DNA of 64,000 nucleotides from JAIOZK01 sp964468645 (GCA_964468645.1 CAYXUU010000025.1:1-64000); one strand, 5' to 3'. Numbered from the stretch's first letter, positions 53,550-61,966 are shown. Notes: generated by a model from the sequence alone, not told the origin. Made by a program: numbers and translations.

Positions 53550-54572
53550 TTACTGTTGGGTTTGGTTATTTTGTGCTTCTTTTCGAATCTTATCAATAAT
53601 GCCTACATCCACCCAGTAGATATCCCCATAACCATTCTGTGGTGAAAGAAAATCTTTTTTAATTTTACCCAACGTTGGAATTTCCGGGGAGGAAGATGGT
53701 TTATACCTTCTACTGGTATAAAACATGTATTTTCTGCATGGGGAAAGAATCTGGCAATTCTCACCGCCTGTTGAGTTTATCTTTTCACCCATGTTGATCA
53801 GGTCACTCCATGTACTATCATTTTCCCTGAAAGAGATATACAGGTCGGAGCTGCCATAATTCTCATAGGATCTGTAGGTAGAAAGAATAATATAGCTTTC
53901 ATCAGGGGCTATGAAAGCATCACCTTCAAATCCTGTGCTGTTAACAGGTTCAGGCAATAACTCTGCTTCAAGGTATTCTCCATCAACCAGTTTGCATCTG
54001 TAAATATCGCTGGCTCCAATTCCCCCTTTACGTCTCGACTGGAAATAAAAGGTGCCATCATCTGTAATGGTAGGGTAAAATTCATGTTCATCGCTGTTTA
54101 CCGGAGCGCCCATATTAACGGGTTCAGACCAACCCTCATCTGTCCGGTCCACATACCAGATATCAAAATCATCTTCAGGCTTATCCTCGTTTCCCTTTGG
54201 CCGGCTAGAGCAATAATAGATTCTGTTACCATCCAGACTGACAAATTGATCAACCCCTCCATATTTACCATTGAAGGGTGCCACCTCAGGTTCTGACCAT
54301 TTGCCGTCTGTTTCCTTCATCATAAGCATGGCCCATTGCCAGTTACCGGTATATACCGACCAGATCACCTCTTTTCCATCAGGGAAAAACACTGCATTAA
54401 GTTCCGGAAGATAGGTGGACATAATACCCGGGGCGAACAATTCACCTTCCAGACCGGGTGGTTGCTGGCCAAAATATTCACCGCTGATGGTTTTTAGTTT
54501 CTCGCTATTAAGATCACAGCCCTGCAGTGCTGCTATTACAATAAATACAATAATACTGAATAGTGGTTTCAT
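53550..54572 (-). CDS. WD40-like (PD40) beta-propeller lipoprotein
   Basis: A 340-residue lipoprotein (signal with lipobox ALQGC, Cys 19). PD40 repeats are visible: LNAVFFPDGKEVIWSVYTG, GNRIYYCSSRPKGNEDKPEDDFDIWYVDR (in parts), GTFYFQSRRKGGIGASDIYR, and ESYIILSTYRSYENYGSSDLYISFR. This is a TolB-like propeller, often peptidoglycan- or partner-binding. It is followed 2 bases later by the esterase-dipeptidase and then by the MBL protein, giving a three-gene operon. Role is unknown; it may present substrate. Confidence 0.85.
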   Translation of the reverse strand: MKPLFSIIVFIVIAALQGCDLNSEKLKTISGEYFGQQPPGLEGELFAPGIMSTYLPELNAVFFPDGKEVIWSVYTGNWQWAMLMMKETDGKWSEPEVAPFNGKYGGVDQFVSLDGNRIYYCSSRPKGNEDKPEDDFDIWYVDRTDEGWSEPVNMGAPVNSDEHEFYPTITDDGTFYFQSRRKGGIGASDIYRCKLVDGEYLEAELLPEPVNSTGFEGDAFIAPDESYIILSTYRSYENYGSSDLYISFRENDSTWSDLINMGEKINSTGGENCQILSPCRKYMFYTSRRYKPSSSPEIPTLGKIKKDFLSPQNGYGDIYWVDVGIIDKIRKEAQNNQTQQ

Positions 54573-54600
54573 TTTTTTTATGTTTGCTTGTGTGACAGAT

Positions 54601-54636
54601 ATTGGTTACTCCCCTGAATCAACCCAAATGGGGTGA
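54601..54636. repeat. Short intergenic repeat ATTGGTTACTCCCC... copy 2
   Basis: It matches the element at 49165-49199 in its first 20 bases with few changes (ATTGGTTACTCCCCTGAATC) and ends CCCAAATGGGG. It lies just upstream of the PD40 gene start. Confidence 0.55.
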
Positions 54637-54735
54637 ATTGTGCATTAATAAATCATCAATATCTATCCTCAAATTTATATTTTCTACATTCCAACCAGTC
54701 GTTAGTCGTCAATCGTCAGTCCTCAGTCAATCCAA

Positions 54736-55479
54736 TTACTTGTAATGCATAATAATATACTCCCTTTCCTCCGGCATATTCTCAAGATCGATAATAAAGC
54801 TGTTACCCGATATTTTTGTGACATTATCCTTACCGTCAGTAAAATCTTCAGCAGTATAGGGGAGGATGTCAAATGCTTCAGTTTTAAAGTGCATAGGGAT
54901 AACATAGCCTTGCACATGAAGCTGATCGATAACTTCATCAGCATCTTCACCAGCTATGGTATATTTACCTCCAACAGGGATCATCAGGATATCTATTCTG
55001 CCAATGTCTTTAATCTGCTTCTCAGTCAGGGTTGTTCCCAGATCTCCCAGATGGGCGATACGAATACCATCAACCTCAAATACAAACAAAGCATTGTTAC
55101 CGTGATGGCCCGGATCATGAAATGATGGTACGGTATAAATTTGTATGCCCTTTACTTTAGTGTTGATTAAGTTTATTTCATCAGTGTTTGGATTACACCC
55201 ATAGAAGACTTTTGGATCACCTGAAACCAGGTTTACCTGATTGTGGTCGAAATGGTTGTGAGATACAGTAACAATATCAGCAGATGTACCTTTCGGAAAT
55301 CGATAATCTTTTGCCTCCATCGGATCCAAAAGTATTTTTGTCCCATCAGAAGTTGTGATAAGAAAACATGCCTGGCCAATCCACCTTATCTTTATTTCTT
55401 TTTCAGCTCCGGATGTTGACAGGCCAGAAGATAGTAAGATAGAAATGATTATAGTCATACATTTATTCCTGTTTTTCAT
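54736..55479 (-). CDS. Exported MBL-fold hydrolase (UlaG-like)
   Basis: A 247-residue protein with signal peptide MKNRNKCMTIIISILLSSGLS. Metal ligands are in VTVSHNHFDHNQV (HxHxDH), HDPGHHGNNALF, AHLGDLG and VIPMHFKTE. The pattern is that of the L-ascorbate-6-phosphate lactonase/UlaG branch, with the metal bound but the substrate unknown. It lies 163 bases upstream of the PD40 gene and may belong to the same hydrolase set. Confidence 0.87.
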   Translation of the reverse strand: MKNRNKCMTIIISILLSSGLSTSGAEKEIKIRWIGQACFLITTSDGTKILLDPMEAKDYRFPKGTSADIVTVSHNHFDHNQVNLVSGDPKVFYGCNPNTDEINLINTKVKGIQIYTVPSFHDPGHHGNNALFVFEVDGIRIAHLGDLGTTLTEKQIKDIGRIDILMIPVGGKYTIAGEDADEVIDQLHVQGYVIPMHFKTEAFDILPYTAEDFTDGKDNVTKISGNSFIIDLENMPEEREYIIMHYK

Positions 55480-55754
55480 GTTCCATTAATTTTTAAGATG
55501 CCTTATAAATATCGATTCTTAAAGTTATAGAATAATCTGGTGTAAAAGCAGAATTTATACCAAATAGAAAAATCAAAGCTAAGGCTTTCAATATTACTCA
55601 GTTATGGGTGCTGGATTGATATTTCTATCGCATAGGAGTGTACGGTTTTGAATGGAGTTGTTCATTGGTGTACGATTTAGTTCGGAGTTCGGAGTCCGGA
55701 GTTCTGAGTTATGGGTTCTGAGTTGGCTCGATGAAAACTCAAGACTCAGGATCA
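55480..55754. other. Intergenic, low-complexity
   Basis: AT-rich near the UlaG-like gene start, then runs of GGAGTTC and GTTCTGAGTT units (55680-55725) of the dispersed-repeat type. Nothing coding was seen before the protein remnant at 55755. Confidence 0.4.
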
Positions 55755-55898
55755 CTACTGTCCAGGATTATCCACTGTCCATGAACCACCTGTAAGCGTA
55801 CCGGCTTCAAAATTATCTTCAAATGGTATTGGGAATCCACCGGAATGAATATACCCATTTTTGGTGAGGGTGTTAAAGACATAAATAAGAATTGATCC
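55755..55898 (-). pseudogene. Remnant of a surface-protein domain
   Basis: A 47-codon open stretch without a start codon, bounded by stops, reads VFNTLTKNGYIHSGGF then PIPFEDNFEAGTLTGGSWTV. The FEDNFE...GSWTV wording is like the start of the LamG/choice-of-anchor domains in the T9SS proteins at 22-27 kb. I read it as debris of such a gene. Its end lies just past the CydX-like stop, so it may simply be chance. Confidence 0.35.
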
Positions 55899-55906
55899 TT
55901 ACCAGC

Positions 55907-56017
55907 CTAATTAGCATGTTTTTTTTCAAAATGCTTTACCGACCGTATAATTACCCAGGTTATAACAAATATATAAACCGGCCAACTGATCAACCATAAT
56001 ATTTCTTCTATATACAT
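55907..56017 (-). CDS. CydX-like small subunit of cytochrome bd oxidase
   Basis: A 36-residue protein, MYIEEILWLISWPVY then IFVITWVIIRSVKHFEKK in outline: one membrane helix (about residues 6-25) followed by a basic-acidic tail. Position and layout match CydX/CbdX, the single-helix subunit that stabilises cytochrome bd and is usually encoded just after cydB; here it starts 63 bases downstream of the cydB stop on the same strand. Sequence identity to E. coli CydX is weak, so the assignment is by topology and place. No other reading frame covers it. Confidence 0.6.
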   Translation of the reverse strand: MYIEEILWLISWPVYIFVITWVIIRSVKHFEKKHAN

Positions 56018-56033
56018 TACTTTTGATTTTTTT

Positions 56034-56081
56034 CAACAATTCAACAATTCAACAATTCAACAATTCAATAATTCAATAATT
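56034..56081. repeat. Octamer tandem array CAACAATT x4, CAATAATT x2
   Basis: Six adjacent octamers fill the gap between the CydX-like start and the cydB stop, overlapping the stop by two bases. The unit differs by one base from the complement of GGTTGAAT at 19993-20048 (CAACCATT), so the two arrays are related. Confidence 0.85.
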
Positions 56082-57231
56082 AATACAAGTGTGAGCCTTC
56101 TTCATTTATTTCTTCTTTATCGATCTTTTTATTGTTAATCGATTTCCATGCCCACCATATATAAGCAATCACAAAGGGTATAAGCAGGGAGACATAGCTC
56201 ATTGTCGTTAAGGTATATCGGCTTGATGATGCATTTTGTATGGTCAGGCTATCCTGCAGGTTAAAAACTGAAGGATAGAATGCTGTATTATTGAATCCGG
56301 CAATAAGAAACAATGCGAACACAGTTAAAATAGTCCCTGTGCCCGCAAACCATATTCCATTTGACCAGGACATAAAAAGAGTTCTCAATAATCCGAACAA
56401 AACAAGTAATACACCGGTAAGGAAAATAACCAGTACAATTGGTAATTCAAGCAGATTGTAGAGATATTTATAAGGTTCCAGAGATACTTTTGCTGTTACA
56501 GGGTCATATGCGAATCCATCCCTTAAAAGGATATTGACCAGGAAAAACAGGAACAACACCAGAAAGGAAAATGCATTGTTCCAGAGTTTTTTTCTTGCCC
56601 TGACAGAAAGTTCTTCATCGTTTATTGAATTCAAGATATACAGGATTCCAAGTGACCTGGCCAGAAAAAACACTGCCAGTCCCAATGACAGGTTGATATA
56701 GGTTTCATACCTGCCAAAGCTGAAAGCAAGTTCTAAACCACGAAAAGGACTTTCCCAGGTAACACGGTTCATGTCATCAAGTGAAAACATGGAACCGGTA
56801 AAAAATGTAGCCACGGCAGTTCCGATCAGAATAGTGCCCAGTAATCCATTTATGAATAAAAAGGCTTCAAAAATTTTAGGACCAAAAATATTGTTGGGTT
56901 TCGTTCTGAATTCATAAGCAATGGCCTGAATGACAAATGCAAAAAGGATCAACATCCATACCCAGTATGCGCCACCGAAACTTGTGGCATAGAATAGTGG
57001 AAATGAGGCAAAGAATGCCCCGCCAAAAGTAACCAGCGTTGTAAAGGTAAACTCCCATTTGCGTCCGAGGGCATTGACGATCATCGTTTTCTGAAGTTCG
57101 GTTTTGCCCAGGCAATAGATCAATGTCTGACCTCCCTGTACAAACATCAGGAATACCAGGATACCGGCAAGTAATGAGATTATTATCCACCAGTATTGTT
57201 GTAAGGCTAAATATGAAAAGGTTTCAAACAT
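56080..57231 (-). CDS. cydB: Cytochrome bd ubiquinol oxidase subunit II
   Basis: The second core subunit of the high-affinity quinol oxidase, in the inner membrane. The start is the Met of MFETFSYLALQQYWW; a 21-codon extension would overlap cydA and is rejected. The 383 residues form about nine membrane segments, with the family opening YWWIIISLLAGILVFLMFVQGGQT and NALGRKWEFTFTTLVTFGGAFFASFPLFYA (in parts). It begins one base after cydA stops. It binds no catalytic heme itself but pairs with CydA. Confidence 0.94.
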   Translation of the reverse strand: MFETFSYLALQQYWWIIISLLAGILVFLMFVQGGQTLIYCLGKTELQKTMIVNALGRKWEFTFTTLVTFGGAFFASFPLFYATSFGGAYWVWMLILFAFVIQAIAYEFRTKPNNIFGPKIFEAFLFINGLLGTILIGTAVATFFTGSMFSLDDMNRVTWESPFRGLELAFSFGRYETYINLSLGLAVFFLARSLGILYILNSINDEELSVRARKKLWNNAFSFLVLFLFFLVNILLRDGFAYDPVTAKVSLEPYKYLYNLLELPIVLVIFLTGVLLVLFGLLRTLFMSWSNGIWFAGTGTILTVFALFLIAGFNNTAFYPSVFNLQDSLTIQNASSSRYTLTTMSYVSLLIPFVIAYIWWAWKSINNKKIDKEEINEEGSHLY

Positions 57232-57232
57232 T

Positions 57233-58774
57233 TTATTGCCCTCCTTCTTTAGGTCCGTTAAGAATCTGTCTGCGCATGATAAAAATTTCTGCAATCAGCA
57301 ATACAGTAAAGGTGACTGCAAACAACCAGAAGGTTATTTTAACTGAAGCTGTATCTATTTGAGAAACAGCGGAAATAGTTGGCATAAGATCCTGAATCAC
57401 CCAGGGTTGCCGACCCATTTCAGCAAGTACCCAGCCAAGCATTGAAGCTATATAAGCAAAGGGTATCATCCAGAGGGCCAGGTATAAGAACCATCTTCGT
57501 TTTTCGATGATGTTGCCCATAGCAAACATAAGACCAAGGATAAATACAAGTATGAACAGGAAACCCAGTCCTACCATGATATGAAATGAATAAAATGATA
57601 CAGGTACATTGGGTATCAGGTCACGGGGATCATCATAATAGCCATAGCCAAAGTCCCTGAAATTTGCCTTAAGGATTGCCAGTTCTGATTCAGCTATATG
57701 AGGGTTGTCTGCTTTAATTGCAGCCTTGTATAAGGCAAGGGCCTTAATTGCTCTTTTGCCATTTTCAATCCTGTCATAATAGGAATTACGCGTTTTCTCA
57801 TAATCCGGATTTCCCTGAATTAAATCCCTGATACCGGGCACAAATTCATTGGCATCGAGATAGGCCATGTAGGAAAGAAGGTTCGGGATTTCTATCTTAA
57901 AAGAAAATTCCCTTTCCATACCGGGAGGTGTGGGTTTTTGGAGGAGGCCAATGGCAATTAACGGGGCATTCTGCCGACCTTCATAAAGCCCTTCCATGGC
58001 TGCAAATTTCATGGGCTGTACCCTGGCCACTTCCCTGGCCGATTCATCGCCAGAAAAAATTACCATGGCAGATGACATTAATCCAAAAATCCCGGCAATG
58101 ATGATACTCCGTTTTGAAAACAATATATGACGTTTCCTGATCAGGAAAAAAGCGCTTATTCCTATTACAAAAATGGAGGCAAGGACATAACCTGATGAGA
58201 TAGTATGCAGAAATTTGCTGATGGCTGTGGGGGAAAACAAAACTTCCCAGAAATTCACCATTTCATTCCTTGCAGTATCCGGGTTAAATTCCATCCCAAC
58301 AGGGTTCTGCATCCAGGCGTTGGCAACAAGTATCCAGAGGGCTGAAAGATTTGCACCGAAAGCTACCAGCCAGGTTGATGTTAAATGAAATCCTTTACTG
58401 AGTTTGTTCCAGCCGAAAAACATCAGGGCGATAAATGTTGATTCCAGGAAGAATGCCATAATACCCTCTACAGCTAGTGGTGCACCAAAAATATCACCAA
58501 CAAACCAGGAATAATTTGACCAGTTGGTGCCAAATTCAAATTCAAGGATTATTCCCGTGGCAACACCAATGGCGAAATTTATCCCGAACAAAGTCATCCA
58601 GAATTTGGTGATCCGCTTCCATTCCGGATTGCCGGTCCTCACATAGATGGTCTCCATGATGGCAATAATAAATGACAGGCCTAGGGTTAAGGGTACAAAC
58701 AGCCAGTGGTACATGGCTGTAAGTGCAAACTGTCCCCTTGACCAGTCAATTAACGAAATGTCGATATTCTCCAT
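57233..58774 (-). CDS. cydA: Cytochrome bd ubiquinol oxidase subunit I
   Basis: Carries hemes b558, b595 and d, oxidises quinol and reduces oxygen with high affinity. At 513 residues it has the opening DWSRGQFALTAMYHWLFVPLTLGLSFIIAIME (in parts; the His of AMYHWLF is a heme ligand), the Q-loop region rich in PPGMEREFSFKIEIPNLLSYMA, and the GRQPWVIQ signature near residue 443. The layout DUF4492-cydA-cydB-CydX-like is one transcription unit, adding to the caa3 oxidase nearby. Confidence 0.96.
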   Translation of the reverse strand: MENIDISLIDWSRGQFALTAMYHWLFVPLTLGLSFIIAIMETIYVRTGNPEWKRITKFWMTLFGINFAIGVATGIILEFEFGTNWSNYSWFVGDIFGAPLAVEGIMAFFLESTFIALMFFGWNKLSKGFHLTSTWLVAFGANLSALWILVANAWMQNPVGMEFNPDTARNEMVNFWEVLFSPTAISKFLHTISSGYVLASIFVIGISAFFLIRKRHILFSKRSIIIAGIFGLMSSAMVIFSGDESAREVARVQPMKFAAMEGLYEGRQNAPLIAIGLLQKPTPPGMEREFSFKIEIPNLLSYMAYLDANEFVPGIRDLIQGNPDYEKTRNSYYDRIENGKRAIKALALYKAAIKADNPHIAESELAILKANFRDFGYGYYDDPRDLIPNVPVSFYSFHIMVGLGFLFILVFILGLMFAMGNIIEKRRWFLYLALWMIPFAYIASMLGWVLAEMGRQPWVIQDLMPTISAVSQIDTASVKITFWLFAVTFTVLLIAEIFIMRRQILNGPKEGGQ

Positions 58775-58777
58775 ATT

Positions 58778-58999
58778 TTATTTGGTTTTAGTTAGTTGTT
58801 CGATTACATATTCACTGCGTTCATCATCAGATTCAAAATTGCTATTGAGAAAGTTGGGAAAGAAGATAAGCCTGAGGATGGCAAACATAATAAAGAGTTT
58901 GATGAGGATGATGAGCCATAGCTTTTTACCAAGGCGATTCATGTTTATAAACCCATCCAGGTAAAAATTAAAGATCCTCGAAAATATATTTCTTTTCAC
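58778..58999 (-). CDS. DUF4492 small membrane protein
   Basis: A 73-residue protein with one or two short membrane segments: FSRIFNFYLDGFINMNRLGKKLWLIILIKLFIMFAILRLIFFP (in parts: IFNFYLDGFINM, LWLIILIKLFIMFAILRLIFF). DUF4492 is nearly always encoded directly upstream of cydA in Bacteroidota and Campylobacterota, so it probably assists or belongs to the bd oxidase. It ends 3 bases before the cydA start. Function is inferred from place. Confidence 0.88.
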   Translation of the reverse strand: MKRNIFSRIFNFYLDGFINMNRLGKKLWLIILIKLFIMFAILRLIFFPNFLNSNFESDDERSEYVIEQLTKTK

Positions 59000-59019
59000 A
59001 GGATGAAGAATTTAACTAT

Positions 59020-59027
59020 CAAAGATA
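59020..59027 (-). promoter_or_regulatory. Putative -7 promoter box for the cyd operon
   Basis: Minus-strand TATCTTTG matches TAnnTTTG exactly, about 20 bases before the DUF4492 start. A TTTTTG lies 14 bases further upstream, closer than the usual 19. Confidence 0.4.
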
Positions 59028-59097
59028 AAAAGATAAACAATCAAAAACGCTGGACATTTAATATAGAATGGGTAAAGATAAAAGTTTAAGATACCAG

Positions 59098-59158
59098 TAG
59101 CATCTCAAAGCGATACCATCGGGTAAGGAATACAATAGTATCGCTGTCAGCGATGCTA
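59098..59158. repeat. REP-like palindrome A
   Basis: Nested stems: TAGCATC with GATGCTA (outer) and AGCGATAC (59109-59116) with GTATCGCT (59138-59145, inner). It shares AATAGTATCGCT and CAGCGATGCTATTGTTA with copies B and C. Confidence 0.8.
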
Positions 59159-59207
59159 TTGTTACACTACAAATGTAGTATTTTTAGATGTATGGATAAA
59201 GGCCTTA

Positions 59208-59810
59208 CTATTTGCTTATGTTGTAAACCAGCCCAAATTCCTCTGCAACTTTTTTAGCAATCAATGATCCATTTCTTAGGCCGGCGTAGTCTTTAGCTGA
59301 AGAGAAATCCCATACTTCAGCTTTTCGGGTCAGCCCAGAATTTACGGGGTTTTGATGAATGTAATCAAAACAAACTTGTGGATATTGCTTTTCAGCAGGT
59401 ATATAATTAATTCTTGTTCCAAAAATAGTATTAAGATATGCAGATGTTATTCCTTTTGGGTCGGTTAAGCAAATTGCTTTGGTATGTTGTTGAAAAAGGC
59501 TTCCGGTAAAGCCCTCCTGATTTTGTAATGCATTAGTATAACTTCGTAGAAGTATCCCTAAAGTAGTATTAATCGTTCTTGTTTTGAATTTATAATCGTC
59601 ATTTACTAACCTTATTTCAGGAGATACTATATGAATCATCAGGTGAAAATGATTTGGCATTAAACAATATGCAATTATTTCACAATGAATGAGCAAGAGT
59701 TTACGGATTTTCCTTAGGAAGTAGAAATAGTTCTCTTTGTTAATATACAATTTTCTACCAGATAAACTTCGATTGTAGACATGATACAAATGGTCTTTTT
59801 GAAACTGCAT
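59208..59810 (-). CDS. REP-associated tyrosine transposase (RAYT, IS200-like HUH)
   Basis: A 200-residue Y1-type HUH nuclease. The start is MQFQKDHLYHVYNRSLSG. The HUH metal motif is in LMPNHFHLMIHI (HFH, about residue 55), the catalytic Tyr is in LLRSYTNALQ (about residue 90), and the family's GSLFQQHTKAI and YIHQNPVNSGL segments follow. RAYTs cut and join at REP palindromes and spread them. Here three such palindromes lie beside the gene, one 50 bases below, one 50 bases above, and one 270 bases above. It is intact and lies between the cyd and cox operons. Confidence 0.9.
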   Translation of the reverse strand: MQFQKDHLYHVYNRSLSGRKLYINKENYFYFLRKIRKLLLIHCEIIAYCLMPNHFHLMIHIVSPEIRLVNDDYKFKTRTINTTLGILLRSYTNALQNQEGFTGSLFQQHTKAICLTDPKGITSAYLNTIFGTRINYIPAEKQYPQVCFDYIHQNPVNSGLTRKAEVWDFSSAKDYAGLRNGSLIAKKVAEEFGLVYNISK

Positions 59811-59845
59811 AATCGTTGGATTTTTGAATACGATTGAAAGTAGGT

Positions 59846-59915
59846 ATTATCACTCCAATGCGATACTATCTGCATTGGGATACAATGGTATCGCTCTCAG
59901 CGATGCTATTGTTAT
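59846..59915. repeat. REP-like palindrome B
   Basis: Inner stem GCGATAC (59860-59866) with GTATCGC (59888-59894); the left outer arm is degenerate. The right part TCAGCGATGCTATTGTTAT matches copies A and C. It is 36 bases upstream of the RAYT start. Confidence 0.75.
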
Positions 59916-60081
59916 AATAACTTGTGTTGAAGATTTCATTTTCGCTTATAGGAGTTTTTATTATTAATACTTTTTGAGCAAGAAATGTTCCACCATGAAA
60001 TGATTATTTTAGTAATTATAAAGATCTGTTATGCCAAGTTGGGCAAAAGAATTTCAAAATATCGCAAAGAAAAGGTTACCG

Positions 60082-60146
60082 ATAGCATCGCAGAAAGCGA
60101 TACCATCTGTTTTGGGATACAATAGTATCGCTCTCAGCGATGCTAT
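60082..60146. repeat. REP-like palindrome C (best conserved)
   Basis: Outer stem ATAGCATCGC (60082-60091) with GCGATGCTAT (60137-60146), perfect over 10 bp; inner stem AGCGATAC (60096-60103) with GTATCGCT (60125-60132), perfect over 8 bp. It lies 24 bases past the ctaB stop and may also terminate the cox operon. Confidence 0.8.
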
Positions 60147-60169
60147 TGTTATAATTAATAGGTGTTTCC

Positions 60170-61027
60170 TCAGACAACCGTATCCAGAGAAAGAAGAATA
60201 ATTACCGCCAGTACAAAATAGTTAATTCGCATAAAGTAATAGAAGGGATTGAATTTTTTTTGTCTTTTATAAAGTAATTGTGAGAAGACAATGATCAGGT
60301 AAATAGATGCAATCAACAGTCCAATTCTGCTGAACAGTGAATCGGCAATCCCAAAGGCCGAAATCATTATAGCAACAATAGCTGTGGAAAATGTCCAGAT
60401 GAAGGTGATATGTTTAATCTGTGTTTCGGTATAGATTCCTGTTAAGGAAGGGAATCCTGCTTTTTCATATTCCTTCCCGTATTTAAGAAGAAGCAACCAG
60501 AAATGCGGCACCTGCCAGATAAAGAAGAAAAAGAGCAATATCCATAATTCAGGATTTGCCAGAGATCCACCCCCGGCAACCCAACCAACAGCTGGGGGGA
60601 TTGCACCGATAACTGAGCCCGGGACAACAGCAAATGCAGTCTTTCTTTTCAGGTAAGTATAGATACCATTATACCATATTAAAGCGAGTATCCCTAGTTG
60701 CATAGCCAGGAAGCCTGACCCATAATAGATTAGTAAGGCACCTGCAACCGAAAGGATTAAAGCAACGGCCAAAGCTCCACCTGGTGTAATCCTGCCTGAA
60801 GGGATTGGTCGGTCCTTTGTTCTTTCCATCAGCTTATCAAGGTCGCGCTCCTGGTAATGATTCAGGGCAGAGGATCCGCAGGCAAGCAAGAAGATACCCA
60901 ATGTGGGGAGGATAAATCCGGCATCGAAACCTCCATTGGCAAGCACATAACCGGTAATGGTGGTAAGTGCAACCGCAAAGGTGATCTTTACTTTACTGAG
61001 TTCAAGTAGTAGCTTGAGGTATTTCAT
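60170..61027 (-). CDS. ctaB: Protoheme IX farnesyltransferase
   Basis: Converts heme b to heme o for the caa3 oxidase, in the inner membrane. The 285-residue protein has about nine membrane segments and the UbiA-family Asp-rich motif NHYQERDLDKLMERTKDRPI (the DxxD pattern and RTxxRP). The second Asp region is less clear. It starts 16 bases after the coxB stop, as the last gene of the cox run. Confidence 0.92.
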   Translation of the reverse strand: MKYLKLLLELSKVKITFAVALTTITGYVLANGGFDAGFILPTLGIFLLACGSSALNHYQERDLDKLMERTKDRPIPSGRITPGGALAVALILSVAGALLIYYGSGFLAMQLGILALIWYNGIYTYLKRKTAFAVVPGSVIGAIPPAVGWVAGGGSLANPELWILLFFFFIWQVPHFWLLLLKYGKEYEKAGFPSLTGIYTETQIKHITFIWTFSTAIVAIMISAFGIADSLFSRIGLLIASIYLIIVFSQLLYKRQKKFNPFYYFMRINYFVLAVIILLSLDTVV

Positions 61028-61043
61028 CGTCTATGATCAATTC

Positions 61044-61955
61044 TTAGTTCAATGTTTTCAGGTATTCGATGATATGGGCTAACTGTTCATCTGTGATACT
61101 TTCCTTATACGATATCATCAAACCCGCACTATAGCTTTTCACCACATCCGCATTTGGATCATGAATGGATTTCTTAATATAGGCCTCATCTACCAGTATC
61201 TCATTTTCAACACCATCGGTAATTACAATTTCCCTGATTCCAAAAAAGCCTTTGAAGGAAGGCCCTACAAGGCGGGTTCCATCCAGGGAATGGCAACTGG
61301 TACAGGCATACTGTTTCAGGACTTGTAATCCCGGATGATCAGTACTTACCCCAAGTACTTTATTATACCAGGTTTCATATTCATCTCCAGGCAAAACAAT
61401 CGCTTCTGAAAGCATATAGGAATGCCGTTCACCACAGTACTCAGCACAGAAAATATCATAGGTCCCTACTTCAAGTGGCTTGAACCACATCCAGTTGTCT
61501 TTTCCCGGAACCAGATCTTCCTTAATTCTGAACGCAGGAATATATAAACTGTGAAGTACATCATGAGAGATGAGATTCAGTTTTACAGCTTTGTTTAGCG
61601 GGACAACAAGTTTTTCGCTACGGCGGCCATCTTCATATTCAAACGACCAGCTCCACATCTGCCCGTGCGCATTAACCACCATGGCATCATCCGGGACATT
61701 TCGCATAGGCTCATAACCTGCCCATCCAAAATAAAACATAATAAGAACAAGAATGGTAGGAATAACAGTCCATAAAATTTCCAGCTTATTATTGCCTTCA
61801 ATATTCTTTGCCTTTGGATTCTTCTTCCTGCGGTACCTGACAACAAAGAATATCATCGTAAAGGTAATCCCAACAAGGAAAACAAGGGAAACCCCCAGGA
61901 TGATATAAAATGATAAATCTACACCTTCGACAAAATTAGAAGCTCCTGAATTCAT
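61044..61955 (-). CDS. coxB: Cytochrome c oxidase subunit II with fused cytochrome c (caa3 type)
   Basis: Takes electrons from cytochrome c through a CuA centre. The 303-residue protein has two N-terminal membrane helices (about 14-35, 52-75), the CuA ligands in FCAEYCGERHSYM (CxExCGxxHxxM), and a C-terminal cytochrome c domain (about 210-303) with the heme motif CTSCH and distal Met likely in GLMISYKES. The fusion makes this a caa3-type oxidase. Start MNSGASNFVEG lacks a clear signal peptide. It follows the subunit IV gene by 11 bases. Confidence 0.94.
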   Translation of the reverse strand: MNSGASNFVEGVDLSFYIILGVSLVFLVGITFTMIFFVVRYRRKKNPKAKNIEGNNKLEILWTVIPTILVLIMFYFGWAGYEPMRNVPDDAMVVNAHGQMWSWSFEYEDGRRSEKLVVPLNKAVKLNLISHDVLHSLYIPAFRIKEDLVPGKDNWMWFKPLEVGTYDIFCAEYCGERHSYMLSEAIVLPGDEYETWYNKVLGVSTDHPGLQVLKQYACTSCHSLDGTRLVGPSFKGFFGIREIVITDGVENEILVDEAYIKKSIHDPNADVVKSYSAGLMISYKESITDEQLAHIIEYLKTLN

Positions 61956-61966
61956 AAGGTTTATTT

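Noticed and set aside
55480..56079. tRNA or other structured RNA in the 600-base gap
   Set aside because: No cloverleaf or riboswitch-like core was found; the gap is explained by repeats, a remnant and the CydX-like gene.
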